NCBI GenBank assembly: GCA_947503275.1
Contig: CANNCZ010000002.1
Coordinates: 1,074,733 to 1,138,732 of the forward strand
Direction of reading: 5' to 3'
Origin: an uncultured Erythrobacter sp.
GTDB taxonomy: Bacteria; Pseudomonadota; Alphaproteobacteria; Sphingomonadales; Sphingomonadaceae
DNA: 64,000 nt
A program made the translations under genes and the position numbers. Below the pieces are notes generated by a model, which was not told the DNA's origin, did not search any database, and saw only the letters and a program-made list of their open reading frames with translations. This document shows positions 44,539 to 53,669 of the stretch, in pieces; position 1 is the stretch's first letter, and every line of letters begins with the position of its first letter.

Positions 44539-44758
44539 CTGCGAACACACTGGACTTCGCAAATCGCCTTTGGCTCAAAGGCGGTCCAATTGCAGGCTTT
44601 CAAGGGAAATAGTCACACAACCACGCGCGCTTTTTCAGCCTGCGCAAGGGCTCTCAAATTGGCGTGACAGCCCCGTCCGGCTCGTCCCCAGTTTCGAGAA
44701 GCTGTTGCGCGGATGAGCTATTCAGCTACGTTTTATTGATGTTGGGAATTCCTAAAGC

Positions 44759-45280
44759 ATGACATCTTCAGCCGCTGATGAGCCAACACAGAGCGCGCGC
44801 GCTGCCTTCGTTGCGCGCTATCAAGGGCCCCTTCGGTCCTTCTTTGCGAAGCGGGTCAATCGTCAGGAAGATGTCGACGATCTTGTCCAAGAATTGTTTG
44901 GCAGGCTTTGGTCATCAGATAGCAACAAGACTATTGAGAATCCCGACGGATACATTTTTCAAGCGGCTAATAATCTCTTGAAAGAAAGGTATCGGAAGCA
45001 AGGGACGCGCGCGGCAGCAATGGCAGATCTGCCATTTTTTCATTTTGACAATGAGGATATTACTCCGGAGCGCATCTTACAGGGGAGAGAAGAACTTCGT
45101 CTGTTAGAACAAGCACTCAACGAGTTGCCACCCCGTACTCGTACAGTGTTTCTTTTGCATCGCTTCGAAGGCTTCAAGTATCGGGAAATTGCAGAGCGTA
45201 TCGGTGTGTCGGTGAGTTCAGTAGAAAAGCATATCGCGGCAGCAGCGCGCCATTTGTCGGTGCGGATGGATCGCAGCTGA
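44759..45280 (+). CDS. ECF sigma factor, FecI-like
   Basis: The 173-residue sigma has region 2 (FVARYQGPLRSFFAKRVNRQEDVDDLVQELFGRLW) and region 4 (LNELPPRTRTVFLLHRFEGFKYREIAERIGVSVSSVEKHI), and no sigma regions 1 or 3. It is the first gene of a cell-surface-signalling cassette with FecR and a TonB receptor and should activate the receptor gene when ligand binds. Its TGA overlaps the ATG of the FecR gene. Confidence 0.92.
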   Translation: MTSSAADEPTQSARAAFVARYQGPLRSFFAKRVNRQEDVDDLVQELFGRLWSSDSNKTIENPDGYIFQAANNLLKERYRKQGTRAAAMADLPFFHFDNEDITPERILQGREELRLLEQALNELPPRTRTVFLLHRFEGFKYREIAERIGVSVSSVEKHIAAAARHLSVRMDRS

Positions 45281-46452
45281 TGGCCGAACGTGACGGTCTG
45301 GATAGCTGTGCCTCCGAGACGCGTAATGTCGCGAGCGAAGAAGCTGCTGACTGGTTTGCAAGGCTCGCGAATGATGATGTGAGCGACGCCGAATGCGCTG
45401 AATATCGAGTATGGCGAGAAGCTGATCCAGCGAACGCTGCGGCTTTCGATAAGATTGCACAGACATGGAATTCGTTGGGGCATTTTGCCGATGACCCAAA
45501 GATTATGGAAATGCGTATATCAGCATTGGCTGAGCAGGCTGATCGTGACGATGTGCCAGCAAGCAAATTTCGGATGGGCGCACTGGCAGCGTCCATCGCG
45601 CTGGTCGCTGTGCTGACTGCTCTGCTGGTTTCAGGGGTCGGTTCGTTTTCTGATGATGCGGAAGCGCTTGGCGACCGCGTCGCTGTGGCCCCGGAAGTCG
45701 ATGAATCAGGCGCTTTACCCAAAGCTGTGCCTGCTTCTTCTATAGAGGCACAGAGCGAGACACTCAGATTCAGCTCAGGATACTCGACTCGATTAGGACA
45801 GATGGCGCAGTTCACGTTGCCTGATGGGTCAGTTATCGAACTCAACACCAGTTCAGAAGTTCGCGTCAATTTCTCAGAGGCGCAACGCAATCTGACTCTG
45901 GTCCGCGGAGAAGCCGTCTTCACCGTTGCGAAAGATGCAGACCGACCCTTCATTGTTGCAGCGGGAGAGAACAAGGTGGTCGCGCTCGGCACGATCTTTG
46001 CTGTGCGGAAATCCGAAACCAATACGCAGGTTACACTGATTGAAGGGCGCATCAGAATCGATCGAGACGACTCGTCAGGAAGCGGAAGTAGCGCTCAGCT
46101 GGTAGCTGGCGAGCAAATCAGCATATTGGCGAATAGGCCGTTTGAAATCAGGCGGGCCGAGCTTTCTGAGGTTGCGAGCTGGAGAGACGGACGTCTCATT
46201 TTTGAACAAACACCTCTTCGTGACGTCTTAAAAGAGTTCAATCGCTACTCGATCGAGCAACATGTATTGAAAGACGAAAGCCTTGGCGATCTCTTGGTGA
46301 GTGGCAGGTTCCGCATCAAGTCGGGCGAGCATTTTGCCGCTACGCTTGAAGCAGGCTTTCCTGTCATAGTGCGGGCGCGCTCTGATGGTTCCGTTCTGGA
46401 GGTAACAGCGACGGAAGAAACTACGAGTATTGGCTCTGTTTCAGGCAACTAG
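45280..46452 (+). CDS. FecR-type anti-sigma regulator
   Basis: The 390-residue inner-membrane regulator starts with a DUF4880-like domain (EAADWFARLANDDVSDAEC), has one helix near 105-125 (GALAASIALVAVLTALLVSG) and then the FecR domain (QFTLPDGSVIELNTSSEVRV, ALGTIFAVRKSE, VTLIEGRIRI). It ends with an STN-like part (TPLRDVLKEFNRYSIEQH). It links the periplasmic N-terminus of the receptor with the cytoplasmic sigma factor. The gene overlaps the sigma factor by one base. Confidence 0.9.
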   Translation: MAERDGLDSCASETRNVASEEAADWFARLANDDVSDAECAEYRVWREADPANAAAFDKIAQTWNSLGHFADDPKIMEMRISALAEQADRDDVPASKFRMGALAASIALVAVLTALLVSGVGSFSDDAEALGDRVAVAPEVDESGALPKAVPASSIEAQSETLRFSSGYSTRLGQMAQFTLPDGSVIELNTSSEVRVNFSEAQRNLTLVRGEAVFTVAKDADRPFIVAAGENKVVALGTIFAVRKSETNTQVTLIEGRIRIDRDDSSGSGSSAQLVAGEQISILANRPFEIRRAELSEVASWRDGRLIFEQTPLRDVLKEFNRYSIEQHVLKDESLGDLLVSGRFRIKSGEHFAATLEAGFPVIVRARSDGSVLEVTATEETTSIGSVSGN

Positions 46453-46588
46453 ATTACCTTTCACCCCCTTCACGTGCCATTAATTTACGCCATTTGGTGA
46501 GGACATTTGTCCGAGCTGCATCCTTCTAACTAAGGGTGGAGAATAAAACAGGCACCCTTCGATACGAGACCGAGGAAAAGGGGTATCT

Positions 46589-49500
46589 ATGATCCGGACG
46601 AAATTCGTTGTTGCCGCACTTATCGCAGGCTGCAGTCTGACCGCCATGTCCGCTTCTGCACATGCGCAAGAGGCCAGCCGTCAACCAGTCGATGGCGAGA
46701 GGCAAACTTATAATATCCCTGCCCAACCCCTAGAAACTGCACTCAACACTTTTGCCGAGATTTCGGGGTCGGATCTTCTCTATGCATCAAGCCTTGTCGC
46801 CGGAAAACAGTCTGCGGCCATCCGCGGGAGCTATACTGCCTCTGAGGCATTGCGGCTTCTGATCGGTGGCACTGGCCTTACTACTACCCAAGTCTCGGAG
46901 AACGTATTTTCACTGCGAGCTCAAGCGGAGCGCTCGACATCAGATGGGACCACGAGCCCGGTCGGCGGATTGGTTCGAAGTTCGGAAACAGGCGCTCCGG
47001 TGCCGGGAGCAAAGGTGGAGGTTGTTGGTAGTGAACTTGAAACAACCACCGACGGTCGCGGCTTCTTCTACTTCCCACAAGTACCACCGACAGCGACTGA
47101 GCTGCGTGTCACTTACCTGGGTGAGCCGACCGCAGTGTTCCCCCTGCCTGACAGCCTGAATGAGCGTACTCGCTTGACCATCGCATTTGGCGAGGATCAG
47201 GGCGACGGCATTCTTGTGCGCGGTTATCTCAGCAGCATCCAGCGGTCACTGAACCAGCAATTGCGCGCCCCGAACAATTCGACGGTGGTTTCGGCGGATC
47301 AGCTTGGCGGTTTTCCAGCAGAGAATATTGCTGAAGCGCTAAGGCGTGTCCCGGGCGTCGGTTTTGGCCGGGACGCAGAGACGGGCGAAGGGTCGCGGAT
47401 CACCATTCGCGGATTTAGTTCCGAGGCTATCAACGTGCAACTGAACGGCGTTGAGCTGCAAGGCACAAGCTTCGACCGTACAGTCGATCTAAGCGGCTTC
47501 CTCACTGAAAACCTTTCAGAAGTGACGATCCACAAATCACTCTTGCCCAGCCACGAGGCGACAGGGTCGGGCGGGCTTGTTGAAATCGAGACCAAATCGG
47601 CACTCGACTACGGAGATTTCTCGCTAAACCTCAACGCGGAGGGCGAATTCAGCACCGACCGCGATTTTGGTGAAGAGTATCAGTTAAACGGGACGCTTGC
47701 GAAAACCCTGACCGACAATTTTGGTATCGTCGGCACGTTTCAGTATCGCAACACTGACCGTACGAACGTCGATAGCCGGGTGAGTGACATTATTCCGCCA
47801 GTCTTGCCGGAAGGTCAGATATTCTTCAGCCGCATTCGCGCCAGCACCGAATTCCCCTTTGATCCCGATTTGCCGCAGCAACTGCTTTTCGGCAGCAACT
47901 TCATTCAAAGAGACCGTCAAGAAGAGACCTACACAGGCTCGATCGGCTTGGCCTGGGACGTCAGCGACCATACCCGGCTGCGGCTGGATGTGCAGCGCAA
48001 TGTTCGTGATGTCGTCGCGCTTACCACGAACAATACATTTCTTGCCTCCACCCCCGCCGTCAACATGCCAATTGCGGAGCTTGGTGGCGAGGTTCGGCGT
48101 AGGGAGACGCTTTCGAATCTCCGCGCGAATTACACAATCGAAGATCTCGACAATCGCCTGACCACTGACACGATCAGTTTCCGAGGTGATACAACTATCG
48201 GTCGATGGGATTTCGAATATCGCGCAGGGTACACCCGCGCTACTGAAAAGGGCAACAATTCCCGGCTCACATTGCAGGGCGACCTCAACACCGACATATT
48301 CAACCTTATTGATCCCAGCTCGATTGTGACTGCCCCGGATACCAATGGTAACCTGCGGGTTATCGACGGTGCATTCGTCTTTGCACCAAACGGCTTGGCC
48401 GTGCCTTCTCTGTCAGCCGCAGGGCAAGCGGCCATCGTTGATCCAGCGCAATTCAACATTCTGATCGCGACGCGCAACCTGATCGACAATAAGACAGAAA
48501 GCTTCAATTTTGAGCTTCAGACGCGATACAGCCCCGCCACAGATTTCATTGAATATATTGAGGTCGGAGCACTCTATCGACCGACAGAACGCAACACGAT
48601 CGACGCGGCAACGAACCCGCGCAATTCTAACATCGAAAGTTACGTAAGGCGCTTGGGGCAAGAAATCTCGATTGGTGAAATCGACAGCTCACTGCTTGGC
48701 ACTCGCGAGCTTGGCATTGTCGGGTTGCCGGACTTTACGGTTGCAAGCATCGATCCGTCGATTTTGCCAAGAGCCTTTGATGCGATACGCGCGGCGGGTG
48801 ATGCTCGCTTCACTGTCACTGACAGAACTGGTTTGGATCCGATCCTCGATGCGGCGGCTTTCGACCCGACGACCACCATTGAGGACAAATGGGCAGGGTA
48901 TCTCGAAACTCAGTTTAACTTTGGCGATTTCGATTTGATCGCAGGGGTGCGGTATGAACGCCAAAGCCGCTCAAATCAGACGATCATAGCCCCATCAATT
49001 AGAACAGGGCCGGGAATCGCCGGAGCTGAACCACGCGAGACTTTTCTCGATGCTGGCCTAATCGGGATTGAAGAGGTTTCGGGAACTGTAGATAGCTGGA
49101 CGCCAAGCTTCCTGCTGAATTACCGCCCTGCTAGCAACTTGGTTGCACGCTTGGGATATTTCAGGTCGACAGTTAATCCCGACATTAGCCTATTGAACCG
49201 TACACAGCGGATCATCGCCGACCTTCGCCCCGGTTTTGGGCGGGTGACGCTGTTCTTGCCAAACCCGGATCTCAGGCCAACAATAACGGACAATCTCGAT
49301 CTCGATCTCGCATACTATTTCGAGGACACTGTCGGACTTGTCCGTGCCGGTTTCTTTTATAAAAACGTGAAGAATAACTTCACCAACGTTCTATTCGAGA
49401 ACGGTGATGGCTCGGGGGTGCGCGCCGCGTATGAGGATTTCTTTGCACCGCTGGCAACTGACCGTCCTGATCTGTTTGTCTTCCCGGACGGCACCGAATT

Positions 49501-50071
49501 TGTGCTGAATCAGCCGGTGAATGGGGAAGGCGGAGAGATATACGGCTTTGAATTCGAGGTCATTCGCGAGCTCGATTTCCTGCCTGGATTTCTCAGCGAC
49601 TTCGGCATTGTTGGTAATGCGACATACACGACAGCTGATTTCCCAACCCTAGTCTCCGCTCGCGACGATGATGATCAACTTGTCCAACTCGCCCTCGACC
49701 GACCGCTGCGCGATCAGGCCGAATGGGTCTACAATGCTTCGCTGACATACAACAATGACGGCTTTGATGCGGTGGTCATCTACACCTACCAATCCGCCTC
49801 AGCCGAGGCGTTTGACGAATTCAACATCAATACCGTTGTCCCGTCATTCGACACGCTGGACGCGCGTTTCGCGTACACATTTGATCGCGGACCTGGCCGG
49901 TTCACGCTCTACCTAGAAGGCGACAATCTCTTGCAGAGTGGAAGCGATGCGGAGGTCCGATCAACCACCAGCTCGCAATTCGGTGACGGAGCGGCATCGT
50001 TCAACTTCCCGCAGCTGTACCAATTCAACGGTGGTCGGACGATAACGGCAGGGGTCAGAGCAATTTTCTGA
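46589..50071 (+). CDS. TonB-dependent receptor with STN signalling domain
   Basis: The 1160-residue outer-membrane receptor has a signal peptide (MSASAHAQ) and an STN domain (YNIPAQPLETALNTFAEISGSDLLY) that contacts FecR. A carboxypeptidase-like regulatory fold follows near residues 125-190 (GGLVRSSETGAPVPGAKVEV). Then come the plug (IAEALRRVPGVGFGRDAETGEGSRITIRG) and a large barrel ending TAGVRAIF. The STN domain with FecI/FecR beside it marks a transducer, so expression is likely ligand-induced. The cargo is unknown, and the neighbouring M16 protease suggests a peptide or protein. GAGGAAAAGGGG precedes the ATG. Confidence 0.9.
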   Translation: MIRTKFVVAALIAGCSLTAMSASAHAQEASRQPVDGERQTYNIPAQPLETALNTFAEISGSDLLYASSLVAGKQSAAIRGSYTASEALRLLIGGTGLTTTQVSENVFSLRAQAERSTSDGTTSPVGGLVRSSETGAPVPGAKVEVVGSELETTTDGRGFFYFPQVPPTATELRVTYLGEPTAVFPLPDSLNERTRLTIAFGEDQGDGILVRGYLSSIQRSLNQQLRAPNNSTVVSADQLGGFPAENIAEALRRVPGVGFGRDAETGEGSRITIRGFSSEAINVQLNGVELQGTSFDRTVDLSGFLTENLSEVTIHKSLLPSHEATGSGGLVEIETKSALDYGDFSLNLNAEGEFSTDRDFGEEYQLNGTLAKTLTDNFGIVGTFQYRNTDRTNVDSRVSDIIPPVLPEGQIFFSRIRASTEFPFDPDLPQQLLFGSNFIQRDRQEETYTGSIGLAWDVSDHTRLRLDVQRNVRDVVALTTNNTFLASTPAVNMPIAELGGEVRRRETLSNLRANYTIEDLDNRLTTDTISFRGDTTIGRWDFEYRAGYTRATEKGNNSRLTLQGDLNTDIFNLIDPSSIVTAPDTNGNLRVIDGAFVFAPNGLAVPSLSAAGQAAIVDPAQFNILIATRNLIDNKTESFNFELQTRYSPATDFIEYIEVGALYRPTERNTIDAATNPRNSNIESYVRRLGQEISIGEIDSSLLGTRELGIVGLPDFTVASIDPSILPRAFDAIRAAGDARFTVTDRTGLDPILDAAAFDPTTTIEDKWAGYLETQFNFGDFDLIAGVRYERQSRSNQTIIAPSIRTGPGIAGAEPRETFLDAGLIGIEEVSGTVDSWTPSFLLNYRPASNLVARLGYFRSTVNPDISLLNRTQRIIADLRPGFGRVTLFLPNPDLRPTITDNLDLDLAYYFEDTVGLVRAGFFYKNVKNNFTNVLFENGDGSGVRAAYEDFFAPLATDRPDLFVFPDGTEFVLNQPVNGEGGEIYGFEFEVIRELDFLPGFLSDFGIVGNATYTTADFPTLVSARDDDDQLVQLALDRPLRDQAEWVYNASLTYNNDGFDAVVIYTYQSASAEAFDEFNINTVVPSFDTLDARFAYTFDRGPGRFTLYLEGDNLLQSGSDAEVRSTTSSQFGDGAASFNFPQLYQFNGGRTITAGVRAIF

Positions 50072-50101
50072 CCTCCTTCTGATGCAAACGCAGGACAAAC
50101 G

Positions 50102-50140
50102 GCGCCGCAGTTCTCACCAAGAACTGCGGCGTCCTTTTTT
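50102..50140 (+). terminator. Strong terminator between TonB receptor and M16 protease
   Basis: GCCGCAGTTCT pairs perfectly with AGAACTGCGGC around CACCA, followed by a T-rich run (CCTTTTTT). It should end or attenuate the receptor transcript before the protease gene. Confidence 0.9.
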
Positions 50141-50250
50141 CTCTCCCCGATGGAAATTAGGTGAGGAAAGTGATCAACCACGCATCTTACTTTTCGTACG
50201 AATTGCGGTGGCATCCACTTGATCGCCACCATCCATTTGCGGAGAGTTTT

Positions 50251-53139
50251 ATGCCAGTCGCCATCCCCAGGTACCTTCTCGCGACTATTGTGCTTCTTTC
50301 TCTATTCGCCGTGATTGGAGCAATGCAAAACGTTGCGCATGCGGAGAATTCCGCGGCCGCAGATGATGCACCCTTCATCCACGATGTGAGTGATTTGGAA
50401 GCGGATCCCCGCGTTGTTTACGGCAGGTTGGACAACGGGCTGCGCTATGCGGTGATGCGGAACGATACGCCCAGCGACGCAGCGGCGATCCGGATGCGGA
50501 TTGCAACCGGCTCGCTGAATGAAACTGATGCTCAGCGCGGCCTTGCTCACTTTCTTGAGCATATGGCGTTCAACGGTTCGGAAAATGTTCCGGAGGGCGA
50601 AATGGTGAAGCGGCTCGAACGTCATGGACTGGCGTTCGGGGCCGACACCAATGCCAGCACTGGTTTCGATCAGACCACGTACAAATTGAATTTGCCGTCA
50701 GTCGATGAAGATGTGCTGGACGAGGCATTCTTCCTCATGCGGGAAACCGCAGATAAGCTTTTGCTCGATAGTGATGCAATTGAACGAGAGCGTGGTGTCA
50801 TTGCCTCAGAGAAACGCGCCCGCGATTCCATAGAGTTCCGTCTCTTCGTGGATCGACTTGGCTTTCTTACGCAAGGAAGCGGACTGATCGACCGTCTGCC
50901 GATCGGTGTCGATGAGACAATTGCCACGATGCCGCGAGAGGAGTTCGTCCGTTTTTACCGTGGCTACTATCGTCCAGAAAACGCTTTTATTGTCTTTGTG
51001 GGCGACATTGAAACGGACGATGCAATTGCTCGGATCGAAGAATACTTCGGGGACTGGCAGCCGGCTGGTGAGGCTCTTGCCGATAGTCCGCGCACTTTGG
51101 CGGCAGTTCCTCCAGGGTCTGTGAAGACCTACCACGCTGACGGGCTGATGACGTTCATCACGCTCGCCACTTTTCGCCAGTTCGAGGCGCAATTGGACAG
51201 CGCTGCGACGAGACGCGAAAGGCTCATTGTCTCTTTGGGTGCGCGGATCTTTAACGCGCGGATGCGGCGCAATGTTGAGAATGGGAGCGCACGATATCTA
51301 TCCGGGACTGCCGGAAGATTCCGGCAATACGAGGTGGTTGATGGGATGACACTTCGTTTGCGGACTTCTCCGGATGATTGGCAGGATGCATTGACGGATG
51401 GCGAACAGGCGCTGCGCCAAGCGTTGGAGTTTGGCTTCACTCAACAAGAGCTTGATGAGCAGGTCGCAATTGCCGTTCGCGCTCAGGAAACGGCTGTCGA
51501 GCAAGCAAACACGCGGAAAACCTATGCCAGCGGCTTCGGTTACAGTTATGTCGATGCGCTGGTCGGTGCATTTGCCGATGAGAGGGTCTTCACTTCGCCG
51601 CAATCGGGTCTCGACCGACTAAACGCAGTGGTGGCGGATCTGACCTTGGATGAGGTCAACCAGGCCTTTCAGGAGGCATGGTCCGGCTCCGAAAATCCCG
51701 CGATCTATTTCGTATCTAGCGAGCCGCTTGAGAATGCAGAAGTCGCTCTAGGCGACGTGCTTGAGCGATCGCGGCAGATCGCAGTCACCCAGCCCGAGGA
51801 GCGCAGTGCAGCGACTTTTGCCTATACCGATTTCGGACCTCCCGGAGAGGTGGTATCTGAGGAATATGTAGAGGATGCCGACGCCCATCTGATCAGGTTC
51901 GCGAACAATGTTCGTCTTAACTTCAAGCAGACCGATTTCGAGGATGGGACAATCAATGTGCGCGTGCGTGTCGGCGGCGGATTCATGTCTATGCCGCGCA
52001 AGGATGAAGGTCTGCGTCGATTGGGCCTGAACTTACTCAGCCGAAGCGGCGTTGAAGGACACACCGAAGATGATTTGCGCACCCTGTTCGCAGGCCGCAG
52101 GGTTTTCACCCGAACACGCACCCTTATCGATAACGATGCATTCGAAGTCTTGGGCTCAACGGGCATAGAAGACCTACCGGCTCAACTTAACATAGTGACC
52201 GCGAGAGTTTCCGCGCCCGCATTCCGTGAAGAGGTTGCAGAGCAGTATTTCCGCAGCATGCGCGCTTGGTACCCAACGCATGACGCATCTCCGGGCAGCG
52301 TAGCGGACAAATATCTGCCTCGCTTGGTTCGTTCCGGGGACCGTCGCTATGGATATGATGATCTTGAGAACTTTCTCGCACCCACTGTTGCTCAGGTCCG
52401 CGATTGGATTGAACCGCAGCTGCGCAATGGTCTGATCGAAATCACCATTGTCGGTGACGTTGAAAAAGATGTGGTTGTGCAAGAAGTCGCCCGCACCCTT
52501 GGTGCATTGCCTGAACGGGCCGATCAAAAAGCAGACTTTGGCCCCAATTCTGATCTTGCATTCCCAGAAGGAAGCGAAACACCAGCCCGGTTTTTCCACC
52601 GCGGTGCTGAAGAACAGGCGCTAGTTGATGTCTATTGGCCTGCTCCAGACGCCAGCGACCCAGCCGATGCCTATCGTATGCGCTTGCTGCGGAGCCTGTT
52701 TCGTAATCGCTTGACCGAAGTGCTGAGAGAGGAAATGGGTTCGACCTATTCGCCCGGTGCCGGTGTTTTCTCAAGCCGTCTATTTGAAGGCTACGGCTAC
52801 ATATTGGCCCGTGTAACTACGACGCCTGATGATGTGGATATTGTGCGCGAGGGTATCATGCGTGTGGCCGAAGAAATGGCGAGCCAAGGCGCTGACGAAG
52901 ACGCTTTCCAGCGCGCAGTCACACCGCTCATTGAAGATATCGATGCAACTTTGGAGAGTAACGGTTTCTGGCTCGCCACATTGGGCAACGCTCAAACGGG
53001 TGGATATGGGCTTGCTAGTTTTCGCGCGCAGGAGGCAACCTATCGCGCGGCGAGTGCAGACGAAATCAATGCTCTTGCGCGGCAAGTGTTCTCACAAAAC
53101 GAGCGAAGCGTTTCGGCTTACATTCTCCCTGCCCCTTAA
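50251..53139 (+). CDS. Periplasmic M16 zinc metallopeptidase
   Basis: The 963-residue protease has an N-terminal hydrophobic signal (PRYLLATIVLLSLFAVIGA). Its inverted zinc motif HFLEH lies near residue 97, with a distal Glu in IERERGVIASEKRA. A second, inactive M16 half follows (residues about 550-950). FusC-type M16 proteases cleave imported proteins in the periplasm and are paired with TonB receptors, so this may process the cargo of the receptor upstream. The track starts at 50161, but ATG 50251 follows GGAGAG and begins with the signal peptide. Confidence 0.87.
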   Translation: MPVAIPRYLLATIVLLSLFAVIGAMQNVAHAENSAAADDAPFIHDVSDLEADPRVVYGRLDNGLRYAVMRNDTPSDAAAIRMRIATGSLNETDAQRGLAHFLEHMAFNGSENVPEGEMVKRLERHGLAFGADTNASTGFDQTTYKLNLPSVDEDVLDEAFFLMRETADKLLLDSDAIERERGVIASEKRARDSIEFRLFVDRLGFLTQGSGLIDRLPIGVDETIATMPREEFVRFYRGYYRPENAFIVFVGDIETDDAIARIEEYFGDWQPAGEALADSPRTLAAVPPGSVKTYHADGLMTFITLATFRQFEAQLDSAATRRERLIVSLGARIFNARMRRNVENGSARYLSGTAGRFRQYEVVDGMTLRLRTSPDDWQDALTDGEQALRQALEFGFTQQELDEQVAIAVRAQETAVEQANTRKTYASGFGYSYVDALVGAFADERVFTSPQSGLDRLNAVVADLTLDEVNQAFQEAWSGSENPAIYFVSSEPLENAEVALGDVLERSRQIAVTQPEERSAATFAYTDFGPPGEVVSEEYVEDADAHLIRFANNVRLNFKQTDFEDGTINVRVRVGGGFMSMPRKDEGLRRLGLNLLSRSGVEGHTEDDLRTLFAGRRVFTRTRTLIDNDAFEVLGSTGIEDLPAQLNIVTARVSAPAFREEVAEQYFRSMRAWYPTHDASPGSVADKYLPRLVRSGDRRYGYDDLENFLAPTVAQVRDWIEPQLRNGLIEITIVGDVEKDVVVQEVARTLGALPERADQKADFGPNSDLAFPEGSETPARFFHRGAEEQALVDVYWPAPDASDPADAYRMRLLRSLFRNRLTEVLREEMGSTYSPGAGVFSSRLFEGYGYILARVTTTPDDVDIVREGIMRVAEEMASQGADEDAFQRAVTPLIEDIDATLESNGFWLATLGNAQTGGYGLASFRAQEATYRAASADEINALARQVFSQNERSVSAYILPAP

Positions 53140-53182
53140 TCGTTTAGCGGACACCACTGCGAAATCACACTTGCTGCCATTA

Positions 53183-53398
53183 TCATTGCGCACTTTGTGT
53201 GCGTTTCCGATCATAAGGGCGCCAAAGCGATATGCGGGCTGGGCTCTTTTCGCTCATTTCAATTTTCAGCTCACATCGCAGCGAGCGCGCTCTGGATGTC
53301 ATATTCGCAAGACCTTTTCCTGCGGACTCCTCCCGAAGGCTAAATCCAGTGTCGTAGTCTGCGACATAGGCCTCGATGCCTAGCTGTCCCTGATGCAA
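53183..53398 (-). pseudogene. Relic of a histidine-kinase ATPase domain
   Basis: A 71-codon frame reads DYDTGFSLREESAGKGLAN, then SRARSLRCELKIEMSEKSPARISLW. That matches the G1/G2 boxes and last strands of a HATPase_c domain of the NarL-linked type (GLANMxxRAxxLGG). The rest of a kinase is absent: the H-box, N-box and any sensor part are not present upstream, where the tRNA-Leu gene begins. A decayed copy truncated at the tRNA is likely. Confidence 0.5.
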
Positions 53399-53433
53399 TC
53401 GTTCGGGGCACCCGAGTTATTCTGAAGATTGTT

Positions 53434-53520
53434 TGGTGCGGTCGAGAAGACTCGAACTTCCACGGGCGTTAGCCCACAACGACCTCAACGTTGCGCGTCT
53501 ACCAGTTCCGCCACGACCGC
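53434..53520 (-). tRNA. tRNA-Leu(GAG)
   Basis: The minus strand gives a full class II tRNA of 87 bases: acceptor GCGGTCG pairing with CGACCGC, D-arm GGCGGAACTGGTAGACGC, anticodon arm CAACGTTGAGGTCGTTG with GAG, a long variable arm, T-loop TTCGAGT and a genome-encoded CCA. GAG reads CUC and CUU leucine codons. Confidence 0.95.
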
Positions 53521-53669
53521 ACTCAAAAAGCTGGAAGCCGCTTGAACAAGCGCTCCGCTGGGTAGGAGCGGGCCACTAGCAAGGGGGCATTGCAGGTGCA
53601 AGAGATTTGATGCTCTGATGGTGAGCTGACGCGTTTTGGAGTGGCTTAACCCCACACTCAGACCCATGC
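53521..53669. other. Intergenic, no gene seen
   Basis: This short gap lies between the tRNA-Leu gene, which it precedes, and the 3' end of the zinc-ribbon gene. It should hold the tRNA promoter. No coding frame of note is seen. Confidence 0.35.
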
